Positions 33,340 to 41,979 of a stretch of 64,000 nucleotides of DNA are shown here, piece after piece (positions within the stretch are counted from its first letter, which is position 1; every line of letters starts with the position of its first letter). The translations under genes and the position numbers were made by a program. Origin of the DNA: Sphingomonas sp. Root720 (GTDB lineage Bacteria > Pseudomonadota > Alphaproteobacteria > Sphingomonadales > Sphingomonadaceae); assembly GCF_001428605.1 (NCBI RefSeq), contig NZ_LMID01000001.1, positions 1,185,372 through 1,249,371 on the forward strand. The letters run 5' to 3'. The notes below the pieces were generated by a model, which had not been told where the DNA came from, ran no database searches, and saw nothing but the letters and a program-made list of their open reading frames with translations.

Positions 33340-33731
33340 CAGCTGACCTTCTTGAATCGCGCGTGGATATTGTTGTGCTTGAAACTGTCGGCTTCGTCGG
33401 CTTCCTCAACATACATCGACAACGCCAGGTACCGGCGTTCGAACAAGGGAGCGAAATGACCCTTGATCCGTTCGAATAGCGATCCAAAAAAGGCCCGCTT
33501 GAACTCGGCCGGCCGCCCCGCGCCGATCTTGATCGTTATGTTGACGAACGCGTCCTGACCGCTGTCGTCGGCGATGACATAGTCGGTCAGCTTGATCCCC
33601 CGGACGCGGATGCCGCCCCAGGGAAACACGCCATCGGCATCGCGCATCGCCTGCGCGATGAGGCGAAGCAGCGCGCCGATGTCCGCTTCGCCCTCGAGAT
33701 TGTCGCTCCACTCGACCACGGCATGGGCCAT
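33339..33731 (-). CDS. hpaF: 5-Carboxymethyl-2-hydroxymuconate isomerase, Pro1 absent
   Basis: A 130-residue tautomerase-superfamily protein that aligns along its length with HpaF ([34 protein letters not shown] at the end). The family uses an N-terminal proline, exposed after Met removal, as its catalytic base. Here the protein begins Met-Ala-His, so Pro1 is Ala, and no other start supplies a proline. The start is fixed by the TGATG overlap with the preceding gene. It may be a low-activity or structural variant, or use another base. Confidence 0.85.
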   Translation of the reverse strand: MAHAVVEWSDNLEGEADIGALLRLIAQAMRDADGVFPWGGIRVRGIKLTDYVIADDSGQDAFVNITIKIGAGRPAEFKRAFFGSLFERIKGHFAPLFERRYLALSMYVEEADEADSFKHNNIHARFKKVS

Positions 33732-34549
33732 CAGCCTATCTCCATCGTCGCGACCGTGCATCCCACCGCATAGATCGGGATCGGCTCATAATAATGGACC
33801 GTACCCCGCCCCTTCGCCGCCGCCGCGGTGGCGATGAAGGTGCGGATCTCGAAGCCCCCCTGCCCTGCGTCGGCATAGGTTTCGGCATCGCTGTAGCGCA
33901 GCATCGCCTCGCGGGCGCCCGACGCCCACCGATCGAGGAATGCGCGATCCCATTGCTCGTTGATCCGGCCGCTATCCGGCGTCGCCGGCCAGTGCGATAT
34001 GCCGCCGGTCCCGACGATCGCGATGCGCTCGGGAACGCTGTCGGCGGCGCGGCGCAGAGCTTCGCCGAACGCCCAGGCGCGGTGCAGCGGCGTGAGGGGC
34101 GGGCCCTGGCAATTGATATTGGCCGGTATGATCTTGAGTTCGTTGCGCGGATCCAGAAAATGGAGCGGCACCATGATGCCATGGTCGAAACGCCATTCCT
34201 CGGCATACGCCACGTCCACCGTCTCCAGCACCGAGGATATGATACGGCGCGAGAGATCGGGATCGCCCTTTACGGTCCGCGACGGAATCCTGAGCCATTC
34301 CGGATCTTCGATCGGGCCCGAATAATCCTCCCCCATGCCCATCGCATAGGCCGGCATGTTGTTCATGAAGAAATTGGCGAAATGCTCCGCCGCGATGACG
34401 ATCAGCGCATCGGGACGGGCCGCCTCAAGCGCCTGCTGCATGGCGGCATAAGCCGCGGCGAGGTTTTTACGCAGGTCTTCCGGCGCACGCTCCGCCCGGC
34501 CGGTGATGCCCGGAGCATGGCTGCAGACGCCGGCAAACACCAAGCTCAT
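33731..34549 (-). CDS. Class III extradiol dioxygenase catalytic subunit, LigB type
   Basis: A 272-residue LigB-family ring-cleavage enzyme. The conserved N-terminal His is in VFAGVCSHAPGI, the second His group is in VIAAEHFANFFMNNMPAYAMG, and a later Glu/His region is in IAIVGTGGISHWPATPD. Its place among hpa genes says that it opens homoprotocatechuate (3,4-dihydroxyphenylacetate) or a close relative to the semialdehyde used by HpaE. In most hpa clusters this role is filled by an unrelated or single-subunit HpaD. It pairs with the small subunit encoded just upstream. Confidence 0.85.
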   Translation of the reverse strand: MSLVFAGVCSHAPGITGRAERAPEDLRKNLAAAYAAMQQALEAARPDALIVIAAEHFANFFMNNMPAYAMGMGEDYSGPIEDPEWLRIPSRTVKGDPDLSRRIISSVLETVDVAYAEEWRFDHGIMVPLHFLDPRNELKIIPANINCQGPPLTPLHRAWAFGEALRRAADSVPERIAIVGTGGISHWPATPDSGRINEQWDRAFLDRWASGAREAMLRYSDAETYADAGQGGFEIRTFIATAAAAKGRGTVHYYEPIPIYAVGCTVATMEIG

Positions 34550-34869
34550 CCCGCCACCTTTTCGTCAGGAGACGTCGTCATCGCATATATGCCGGCGCGT
34601 ACCGGGCCATATTGCTTCACGCCGTCCCGCATTCTTTGCAGATAATCGGACCATTCGATCCCCCGCAGCGCCGCATAATGCATTAGAATCTGTCCATTCA
34701 CGCCAAGAACGTAGAGCAGTCCGATATCGGGCTCCAGCAAAGCGCCGCGCTCCTCTTCGCTCAAGGAATAGCCCGAAGCGAAAGCGGCCGGATCAACCTG
34801 GAACCGCTGTTTCGCCTCTTCGCTGCGGTTCAATTCGAACAGCAGCTTGCTGAGCTGGTAGAGGCTCAT
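34546..34869 (-). CDS. LigA-like small subunit of the extradiol dioxygenase
   Basis: A 107-residue all-helical LigA-family subunit (LSKLLFELNRSEEAKQRFQV, LLYVLGVNGQILMHYAALRG). LigA caps the active site of LigB in protocatechuate 4,5-dioxygenase. It overlaps the catalytic-subunit gene by 4 bases, so the two are made in equal amounts. Confidence 0.87.
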   Translation of the reverse strand: MSLYQLSKLLFELNRSEEAKQRFQVDPAAFASGYSLSEEERGALLEPDIGLLYVLGVNGQILMHYAALRGIEWSDYLQRMRDGVKQYGPVRAGIYAMTTSPDEKVAG

Positions 34870-35621
34870 CGCGCGCTCACCACCTGATTGCGCAACGTGC
34901 CGATCGCTTCGATCTCGGACTCAATCACATCGCCGGGCTCGACGAAGTGCAGGCCATGGGGTGTCCCTGTCAGAATCAGGTCACCCGGCAGGAGGGTCAT
35001 GAAGTCCGAAAGATATTCGACAAGCCCAGCAACATCCATGATCATATCCGCAGTGGATCCGTGCTGAGCCACCACTCCGTTTACGCGGGTCGTCAGCGAC
35101 AGCGCCTGTGGATCGCCGATATCGGCCGCATCGACGATCCACGGCCCGATCGGCGTGGTCGCGTCGCGATTTTTCACCCGCGCATTCGGACGATAATAGT
35201 TTTCGAGATATTCGCGGACTGCATAGTCGTTGGCGATCGTATAACCCATGACGTGATCGAGCGCCTGACCACGCTTGACCTTGCGCGTCGGACGACCGAT
35301 CACCGCGACGAGCTCGCATTCGGGATGCATCTGGCGCGCGTCGGTCGGCCGTGGCGTTGCCCCGCCATGACCGACCAGCGTGGCATGCCCCTTGAGGAAA
35401 ATAAGCGGTGCTGCCTGCTTCGCCGCAAAGCCGAGTTCAGCGTTATGATCGGCATAGTTGAGGCCGAGCGCAAAGATCGTCGCACCCGATGTCACGGGAG
35501 GCAACCATTGCGCCTCGGACGCCGCGATAGGTTCGCCATCTGGTGCCAGCAGCGTTGCTCCGCCGCGTTCGACGGTCGCCCATATCTCGCGGCCACGATG
35601 AAAGAGCCGGGCGCGCTTCAT
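34866..35621 (-). CDS. hpaG2: FAH-family isomerase/decarboxylase, HpaG2 type
   Basis: A 251-residue fumarylacetoacetate-hydrolase-fold enzyme corresponding to the C-terminal half of bifunctional HpaG. It decarboxylates 5-oxopent-3-ene-1,2,5-tricarboxylate and isomerises the product. The metal motif E-x-E is present in MHPECELVAVIGRPT; FALGLNYADHNAELG and LTGTPHGLHFVEPGD are family signatures. It overlaps its neighbours by 4 bases on both sides. Confidence 0.9.
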   Translation of the reverse strand: MKRARLFHRGREIWATVERGGATLLAPDGEPIAASEAQWLPPVTSGATIFALGLNYADHNAELGFAAKQAAPLIFLKGHATLVGHGGATPRPTDARQMHPECELVAVIGRPTRKVKRGQALDHVMGYTIANDYAVREYLENYYRPNARVKNRDATTPIGPWIVDAADIGDPQALSLTTRVNGVVAQHGSTADMIMDVAGLVEYLSDFMTLLPGDLILTGTPHGLHFVEPGDVIESEIEAIGTLRNQVVSAR

Positions 35622-36250
35622 TGCGCCGCCTCCCAGACGATGCTGGTGTGAAGCGAGGGCAGGCCTGGCGTCGTGACACGGATTGCCTGTCCCGCGCTCG
35701 CGGTCGGCGCGTCACCCGGCAGACCCACGAGCAGGAGGTCACCGGCCTTGAGCGTCATGAAGGCGGCTAGATCGGAAACGAGCCGCCCGATCGGGCGCGC
35801 CAGCCTGTCCATCGCCCAGCAGTGCACGGGAACCTCATCAATGTAGGTTTCGATCCGAGCCATTTCCAACGGCGCATCGAAGGATGCGAAATCACCCAGC
35901 GGCAGGAAGCGATCCCGACAACGTTCGCGTATCGCGGGCCGGTAATAGCTGTCATGCGGCTGGGAGACGTCGAGTGCCAGGCATGCCGCGGCGATACCCG
36001 CCCACGGATCGTCGCCCTCCGTGACATCGCGGCCGAAATGGACGGCGATGGTCGGCGCGATGGCTACCGCGTCCAAACTCCGGGGTATCGGCACCGACGC
36101 ACCCCCTAATGCGAAGCAGTTGCGCGGCTTGATATAGACGATCGGCGCGACGGGCAGGCCACGATAGGGCGGCTGAAGAAGATCATCGCCCAGGCTTTCC
36201 AGTTGCTGGCGATCGTTTAGCGCTACGCCGTAGGCCGTTCCGTAAATCAT
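35618..36250 (-). CDS. hpaG1: FAH-family protein, HpaG1 type
   Basis: A 210-residue counterpart of the N-terminal half of HpaG. It has YIKPRNCFALGGASVPIP and the C-terminal MTLKAGDLLLVGLPGDAP, but where metal-binding family members have E-x-E it reads APTIAVHFG. It probably needs the G2 partner for catalysis (inference). ATG 36250 is chosen over the TTG codon just before it. It heads the seven-gene operon, 26 bases from the operator. Confidence 0.85.
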   Translation of the reverse strand: MIYGTAYGVALNDRQQLESLGDDLLQPPYRGLPVAPIVYIKPRNCFALGGASVPIPRSLDAVAIAPTIAVHFGRDVTEGDDPWAGIAAACLALDVSQPHDSYYRPAIRERCRDRFLPLGDFASFDAPLEMARIETYIDEVPVHCWAMDRLARPIGRLVSDLAAFMTLKAGDLLLVGLPGDAPTASAGQAIRVTTPGLPSLHTSIVWEAAQ

Positions 36251-36275
36251 CAAACTTCCTTCGATGCCCGGATAT

Positions 36276-36292
36276 ACTTAACATGATAAGTT
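36276..36292. promoter_or_regulatory. HpaR-type operator, hpaG1 / hpaR divergent promoter
   Basis: The palindrome ACTTA-acatga-TAAGT (plus T) lies between the divergent hpaG1 and hpaR starts, in A/T-rich sequence. The same motif, in the opposite orientation, occurs at 38323-38339 before hpaE. The shared 17-mer reads ACTTATCRTGTTAAGT-like. Confidence 0.75.
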
Positions 36293-36325
36293 GTCAACTT
36301 GAACTCCGGATGGCATAGGACTGCC

Positions 36326-36778
36326 ATGTCACGCCGCCTTCCGCCCTACCGCGACTCCTTGGCCGGCACATTGCTCGCGGCGCGGGAGGCGGTGATGAGC
36401 CCAATTCGCCCCTATCTGCGCGAGGCTGGAGTGACCGAGCAACAGTGGCGCGTCCTGCGCGTCTTAGCCGACGGTGGCGAACTCGATCTCTCTTCGCTCG
36501 CGGAGGCCGCCCTGCTGCATCCGCCGAGCGTAACCCGCATCCTCAAGGATCTTGTCGACCGCCGGCTGATCCGGCGCGACAGCGATCAGACCGACGGCAG
36601 ACGATCGCTCGTCAGGCTCACCGATGCGGGGCGGGCACTGATGGACCATACGGCCGCCTTCACGTCACGCCTGGTGGACCGCAACCGATCCGCCTTCGGC
36701 GCCGATCGCCTGGCCAATCTTCAGCGCGAGCTGAAGGAGCTGACGAGCGCGCTCCGAAAGGCGCACACTTCGGACTGA
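36326..36778 (+). CDS. hpaR: HpaR, MarR-family repressor of the hpa genes
   Basis: A 150-residue MarR-type regulator with the HpaR-typical start (MSRRLPPYRDSLAGTLLAARE), the wHTH (LLHPPSVTRILKDLVDRRLIRRDSDQTDGRRSLV, given here by its first and last parts only) and the dimerising termini. It is expected to repress both divergent hpa promoters until a hydroxyphenylacetate or homoprotocatechuate ligand binds. It converges with hpaE, 14 bases apart. Confidence 0.88.
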   Translation: MSRRLPPYRDSLAGTLLAAREAVMSPIRPYLREAGVTEQQWRVLRVLADGGELDLSSLAEAALLHPPSVTRILKDLVDRRLIRRDSDQTDGRRSLVRLTDAGRALMDHTAAFTSRLVDRNRSAFGADRLANLQRELKELTSALRKAHTSD

Positions 36779-36792
36779 ACACGCGGCGGGTC

Positions 36793-38295
36793 TCAGACAC
36801 CCAGCCGCTGGATATTATGCGAGCCATAAGCGAGCGCGACGTTCTTGGTCTCCATGTAGAAGTCGAAGCTCCAGTCGCCGCCATCGCGTCCGATGCCGGA
36901 TGCCTTGACTCCCCCGAAGGGCGTCGGCAAGTGACGGACATTGTCGCTGTTCACCCAGATCATGCCCGCCTGGAGCGCATTCGACATGCGCAGCGCGCGC
37001 GCCATGTCTCCGGTCCACAAATAGCCGGCCAGTCCATAGTCCACGTCATTGGCCTTGGCGATCGCGTCAGCCTCGTCGTCGAAGGGGATCGCTGTCAGAA
37101 TCGGGCCGAAAATCTCCTCGCGCGCGATCCGCATGGACTGCTCGGCCTGGGCGAACAATGTCGGCTGGAAGAAATAGCCGCCGCCCCCGACGGGCGAGCC
37201 GCCAGCCGCTATCGAAGCGCCATCGGCCCGCGCGACGTCCATGTAGCTTGCGACCTTCGCTAGGTGCCGAGGGTGGATAAGAGGCCCGACCTCGGTCGTC
37301 GGATCGAAGGGATCGCCCACTTTCAAGCGGTTCACACGTTCGACCGCCCTCGCCACGAAGCTATCATAGATCGACCGCTGGACAAGCAGACGCGACGAGG
37401 AGGTGCAACGCTGACCATTGAGCGAGTAGATCATGAAGATAACGGCATCGAGCGCCCGTTCGAGATCGGCATCGTCAAAGACGATCACCGGGTTTTTTCC
37501 GCCCAGCTCAAAATGAACCCGCTTCAGCGTATCGGCACCTTGCTTCATGATCGCCGAGCCGGTCTTGGATTCGCCGACGAAAGCGATGGCCTTGATATCG
37601 GGGTGCTCGGTTAGCCGCTTGCCGGTCGTTTCTCCGAGCCCATTGATCGCGTTGAAAACGCCCGCCGGGAGGCCCGCCTCATGCGCGATCTCTATCAGCA
37701 GGCGAGCCGAATAAGGTGACCATTCGGCCGGTTTATGGACGACCGTGCAGCCGGCCGCCAAGGCCGGAGCGATCTTCCAGGTCGAGAGCATGAAGGGTGT
37801 GTTCCACGGCGTGATCACCGCCACCGGCCCGATCGGCTGACGCAATGTGTAATTGAAGTGATCGGCCGACGGCAGCGCCTGTCCATCTGCAGCAGCCGGC
37901 GCCCGATCCGCAAAAAACCGAAAATTATCAGCGCCCCGGATCGCGGCCTTCGACATGAAGCGCCAGCATTGCCCGGCGTCAAGGCACTCGACCGCGGCGA
38001 TCTCTTCGGCGCGGGCGACGATCAAATCGGCGATGCGATGAAGCACCTGCTTGCGCTGCTCGCCGCTGGTCGCGGACCAGGCCGGAAATGCGACCTTGGC
38101 CGCCGCCACCGCGGCATCAAGCTCGGTCTCGGTGGCATCGCGAGCCTGCCCGATCACCTCGCCGGTACCCGGCTCGAGCACGTCAAATTTGGTGCCCGCC
38201 CCGTCGACGGACTGGCCGCCGACGAAATGGCCAAGCGGCCGTGCCCGAAATGGAGCTAGGGTCGAAAGAGCGGCGTCACGGCGCGTTTGGGTCAC
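36793..38295 (-). CDS. hpaE: 5-Carboxymethyl-2-hydroxymuconate semialdehyde dehydrogenase
   Basis: A 500-residue NAD-dependent aldehyde dehydrogenase. The catalytic Cys lies in LNGQRCTSSSRLL and the general-base Glu in HFELGGKNPVIVFDD. IGPVAVITPWNTPFML is the usual nucleotide-binding entrance. It oxidises the ring-cleavage semialdehyde to the dicarboxylic acid. It is transcribed separately from the seven-gene operon but has its own copy of the operator 28 bases upstream of its start. Confidence 0.9.
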   Translation of the reverse strand: MTQTRRDAALSTLAPFRARPLGHFVGGQSVDGAGTKFDVLEPGTGEVIGQARDATETELDAAVAAAKVAFPAWSATSGEQRKQVLHRIADLIVARAEEIAAVECLDAGQCWRFMSKAAIRGADNFRFFADRAPAAADGQALPSADHFNYTLRQPIGPVAVITPWNTPFMLSTWKIAPALAAGCTVVHKPAEWSPYSARLLIEIAHEAGLPAGVFNAINGLGETTGKRLTEHPDIKAIAFVGESKTGSAIMKQGADTLKRVHFELGGKNPVIVFDDADLERALDAVIFMIYSLNGQRCTSSSRLLVQRSIYDSFVARAVERVNRLKVGDPFDPTTEVGPLIHPRHLAKVASYMDVARADGASIAAGGSPVGGGGYFFQPTLFAQAEQSMRIAREEIFGPILTAIPFDDEADAIAKANDVDYGLAGYLWTGDMARALRMSNALQAGMIWVNSDNVRHLPTPFGGVKASGIGRDGGDWSFDFYMETKNVALAYGSHNIQRLGV

Positions 38296-38322
38296 ATCTG
38301 ATCTCCTCGATTGCCCTATATT

Positions 38323-38339
38323 ACTTATCGTGTTAAGTT
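38323..38339. promoter_or_regulatory. Second HpaR-type operator, hpaE / molybdenum oxidoreductase
   Basis: ACTTA-tcgtgt-TAAGT (plus T) in the 113-base region between the divergent hpaE and the molybdopterin oxidoreductase. It matches the operator at 36276-36292 when that is read on the other strand, apart from one position in the core. Confidence 0.75.
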
Positions 38340-38408
38340 TTCAAGCGTGAATCGGCCGGGGCTCGAACGGGCGATGGTTTGGGCAAGCAAAGCACTGAAG
38401 GGAATGTC

Positions 38409-40691
38409 ATGTCGCAAACCCACCACACCATGTGCCGCATCTGCTCGGCGCATTGCGCACTTGTGGTGGAATGCAAGGATGACGGCCGCATCACCGTGCA
38501 CGGCGACAAAGACAATGCGATCTATGGAGGCTTCACCTGCATCAAGGGGCGCGAGATCGGAGCGATCCAGTCGCTCCCCTCACGGCTGCTCCGCTCGCAG
38601 CGGCGGGGCGAGGGCGGGGAATGGGTTGCGACCGACTGGCGACAGGCTTGTGCGGAGATAGGTCGCAGGCTGAACGGCATCCTCGCCGACCACGGACCGC
38701 GCTCTGTCGCGACCTACCTTGGAACCTACGCTTATTTCACGATGACCGGGTTCGCAGCCGGGGTCGCGTTTACCGAAGCGCTGCACAGCCCGATGATGTT
38801 CCACAGCGGCACGATCGATCAACCTGGTAAGGTGATCGCCGCCGCGCTGCATGGCCCTTGGCTAGCAGGTACGCCGCCCAGTGATAGTTGGGACACAATC
38901 CTGTTCATGGGAACCAATCCGCTGATCACGATGAACGGCGGCCTGGGCCCCAATCCGTCACGCAAGATGCTCGAGCTCAAGCGCCGCGGCGTGAAGGTCA
39001 TCGTCGCTGATCCAAGACGAACCGAAACGGCGAAACATGCCGACCTTTTTCTGCAGAGCCGGCCCGGCACCGATGCCGAACTGCTCGCCGGCCTGATCCA
39101 TGTCTTGATCGCGGATCAACGGATCGATGGGGAATTCCTGGCGGCGGAGACGGTCGGCCTCGACCGGCTGACACAGGCTGTCGCACCATTCACGCCGGAG
39201 CGGGCCGCAGCGATCGCGGGAATAGCCGTGGAGGAGCTGATCGAAGCCGCGCACATTCTCGGCGAGGGCCGGTCAGGTATCGCCATGGGCGGAACCGGTC
39301 TGAATATGAGCGGCCAGAGTTCATTGGCGGAATATCTCATCATGACGCTTGCAACATTGCGCGGTTGGCGCCTTCGCGCCGGCGCGGTGCGGAACAACCC
39401 GGGCGTTTTGATCCAGCCTTTCCCGCCCCTGGCAGCGTCGCCCGGACCGTTCCCCGCTCGCGGAATCGGCGAGGAAATGCGGGTTCGCGGGCTCAGCGAG
39501 TCGGCCGCAGGCTTGCCGACGGCAGCGCTTATCGACGAGATTCTGACGCCCGGTCCGGGCCAAGTGCGCGCCCTCGTGGTGGTGGGCGGGAATCCGCTTG
39601 CGGCGTTTCCCAACCAAAGCCGCGCTCTGGAAGCGATGAAGGCGCTCGATCTTCTAGTGTGCATCGATCCGAAGATTTCAGCGACCGGGCGCCATGCTGA
39701 TTACCTGCTGGCACCCAAGATGCAGCTCGAAGTGCAAGGCAGCACGGCGATCTACGAATGGTTTGGCGCCATGATGGGTTCGGGCTTTGGCTATGAGCGA
39801 CCTTATGCGCAGCTAAGCCCGGCGGTCGTCGAGCCGCCTGCCTCGGCCGACCTCGCCGAGGACTGGCAATTTCTCCATGAGATATTACGCAGCATGGGAC
39901 GGAGCATGTCAGTCAAACCGATGGCGATACTCGACCCGGCCGCAGCAGCCGAAGCTGCCACAGCCCTTCCCATGGACAGTCAGCCGACCAGCGATGATCT
40001 GTGGCGAGCGATCCTTAAGGGCTCCCCCGTTCCTTATGATGAGCTTGTGCGGCAACCACAGGGCCGCATCTATGATATGCCCGAAGTTCGGATCCAACCG
40101 CGTCCCGAAGGCTGGCCCGGACGCATGGATATCGGCGCGGTCGCGATGATGGAGCAGCTGGCAATACTGGCGACGGGTGATTCGCCTGTCGACCTAGGCT
40201 TCCCGTGGCGATTGATCAGTCGCCGGCTGCAGGACGTGATCAATTCGAACTGGCACGACAATTCGAAGCAGCAGCGCCGCTGGCGGTACAATCCCGCTTT
40301 CCTCCACCCCGATGATCTGACCGCCTTGGCAGCAACGCCCGGTGATCTCATTCGGATAAGCTCCAGCGCGGGAGCCATCACCGGGGTGGTGCAGCAAGAT
40401 CTCGACGTCAAACCCGGCTGCATCTCGATGAGTCATTGCTGGGGTGGATTGCCTGGTGACGTAGAGGATCCCTGGCTCACCGGAGGCAGCACCAGCAGGC
40501 TGGTCACACATGACGTCGAATTCGACGAATTTTCCGGTATACCGCGCATGAGCGGCATACCGGTTCGCCTTGAGGTCATCGCACGGCTCAAAGGACGAGC
40601 AGATGACGACCGCTCAGCTATGATCAGCCTGCACGATCCCCAACTTGGCTACGATTGTAAACCGTTCCCAGGACGATCAGGCACAACATGA
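38409..40691 (+). CDS. Molybdopterin-dependent oxidoreductase, substrate unknown
   Basis: A 760-residue member of the DMSO-reductase family. The N-terminal [4Fe-4S] site is MCRICSAHCALVVE with the fourth Cys in FTCIKGREIG. The middle part has the Mo-bis-MGD binding stretches (FMGTNPLITMNGG, KVIVADPRRTETAKHADLFL) and a C-terminal dinucleotide-binding barrel (SHCWGGLPG). No twin-arginine signal is present, so it is cytosolic. It is divergent from hpaE across an HpaR-type operator, which suggests co-regulation and a role in preparing or oxidising a related substrate (inference). No electron-transfer partner gene is adjacent. Its 3' end overlaps the opposite MFS gene by 68 bases. Confidence 0.85.
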   Translation: MSQTHHTMCRICSAHCALVVECKDDGRITVHGDKDNAIYGGFTCIKGREIGAIQSLPSRLLRSQRRGEGGEWVATDWRQACAEIGRRLNGILADHGPRSVATYLGTYAYFTMTGFAAGVAFTEALHSPMMFHSGTIDQPGKVIAAALHGPWLAGTPPSDSWDTILFMGTNPLITMNGGLGPNPSRKMLELKRRGVKVIVADPRRTETAKHADLFLQSRPGTDAELLAGLIHVLIADQRIDGEFLAAETVGLDRLTQAVAPFTPERAAAIAGIAVEELIEAAHILGEGRSGIAMGGTGLNMSGQSSLAEYLIMTLATLRGWRLRAGAVRNNPGVLIQPFPPLAASPGPFPARGIGEEMRVRGLSESAAGLPTAALIDEILTPGPGQVRALVVVGGNPLAAFPNQSRALEAMKALDLLVCIDPKISATGRHADYLLAPKMQLEVQGSTAIYEWFGAMMGSGFGYERPYAQLSPAVVEPPASADLAEDWQFLHEILRSMGRSMSVKPMAILDPAAAAEAATALPMDSQPTSDDLWRAILKGSPVPYDELVRQPQGRIYDMPEVRIQPRPEGWPGRMDIGAVAMMEQLAILATGDSPVDLGFPWRLISRRLQDVINSNWHDNSKQQRRWRYNPAFLHPDDLTALAATPGDLIRISSSAGAITGVVQQDLDVKPGCISMSHCWGGLPGDVEDPWLTGGSTSRLVTHDVEFDEFSGIPRMSGIPVRLEVIARLKGRADDDRSAMISLHDPQLGYDCKPFPGRSGTT

Positions 40692-41979
40692 CGCCGGAGG
40701 CGCAGGCCAGCTCGAACATGAAAACGCCTTTGATGAACAGCGCCGATGATAGAAACAGCCCTCCGGCGATCGGTCCGATAACGCCTCCGATCTTGGAGAT
40801 GGACAAGGCCCAGCCGGTGCCGCTCGCACGGACATCGGTCGCATAAAAAATGCCAGCGATGCTGTTGATGCCATGATGCGCGCCACCGACCAGCAGGAAG
40901 ATCAGCATATAGGAGACGAGGAAAGCGACCCTCGTCAGATCGGCCAGGATCAAGGCCGCCAGCACCAGCGTGCCGAGCGCCGGCAACGCCGCCAGCGCCA
41001 ACGGGCCAATGCGGTCTATGACACGGGCAATAGCAAAGCCCCCAAGTGACGCCAAAATGGAGCCGGCCGAGGCGATCCAAGCCGCATCCGTTCGGGTGAA
41101 ATCGACGCTCTCCATCATGATGGGAGTCCAATTGCTGATGAGGAAGGCCATCGCGGAACTGCAGATATAGGCCAGCCAGAGCGCCGGCGTGATGATCCGG
41201 AGCGGACCGGTGAACAGCCTGGCCAGGGGATTGCGTTGCCGCTGAGGCGCGGCCTCTTCTTCGATGACGAACACGGCATCCTTCGACACCGAGGGATCAA
41301 TGCGCGAAGCGATCTTGGCAATCCGCTCGTCATTCGAGCGGTTCTTGGTCAGGAACCGCACCGATTCCGGTAAGATGAACCAGAGGATCGCGAGCGCGAC
41401 GATCGTCGCCACACCACCGGCCAGGAAGACCGCGCGCCAGCCATGGTCCGGCGCCAGCCATACGGTTGCAGGACCTGCGAAGCTTCCGCCGAGCGTGTAG
41501 CCGAACATGATCACAGTGATGATCGTCGACCGCAGCCGCTTGGGCGCGAACTCGATGTTGAGCGTCCAGATCAGCGGGAGCGCTCCCCCCACGGCCACGC
41601 CGGTCAAGAACCGCAGCGCGAAGATCAGATGATAGTCATGCGAGAAGCCGACGCAAAGCGTCGTGACGCCGAAGGCCGCCACGGCGAACAATATAACCGG
41701 CCGCCGCCCCCAACGGTCACCGAGGAAGCCAAACAGGATGCCGCCTATGGCGGATCCGGCAAGGCCAACCGAGAAGAGATTGCCCAGCATGATCTTCGTC
41801 AGACCCATATCCTTCGCCAGATATGGCGCAGCAAAGCTGATCGCGCTGAGGTCGAAGCCGTCAAAGAAGGTAACCAGCCATGACGCGATGATCAGCCACC
41901 ACAGGAATGGTCCCACACGCTGGGCCTCGATCAATTTTCCAATGTCGACCGATTCGGCGGTGTTGCTCTGCGTGTTCAT
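40624..41979 (-). CDS. MFS transporter, aromatic acid:H+ symporter type
   Basis: A 451-residue twelve-helix transporter with the AAHS signature FFDGFDLSAISFAAPYL in helix 1 and the loop 2-3 motif GFLGDRWGRRPVIL. Such proteins import aromatic acids. Its start overlaps the stop of an AraC gene (ATGA), so regulator and transporter form one transcript. It probably brings in the aromatic acid degraded by the neighbouring enzymes. Confidence 0.9.
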   Translation of the reverse strand: MNTQSNTAESVDIGKLIEAQRVGPFLWWLIIASWLVTFFDGFDLSAISFAAPYLAKDMGLTKIMLGNLFSVGLAGSAIGGILFGFLGDRWGRRPVILFAVAAFGVTTLCVGFSHDYHLIFALRFLTGVAVGGALPLIWTLNIEFAPKRLRSTIITVIMFGYTLGGSFAGPATVWLAPDHGWRAVFLAGGVATIVALAILWFILPESVRFLTKNRSNDERIAKIASRIDPSVSKDAVFVIEEEAAPQRQRNPLARLFTGPLRIITPALWLAYICSSAMAFLISNWTPIMMESVDFTRTDAAWIASAGSILASLGGFAIARVIDRIGPLALAALPALGTLVLAALILADLTRVAFLVSYMLIFLLVGGAHHGINSIAGIFYATDVRASGTGWALSISKIGGVIGPIAGGLFLSSALFIKGVFMFELACASGVMLCLIVLGTVYNRSQVGDRAG

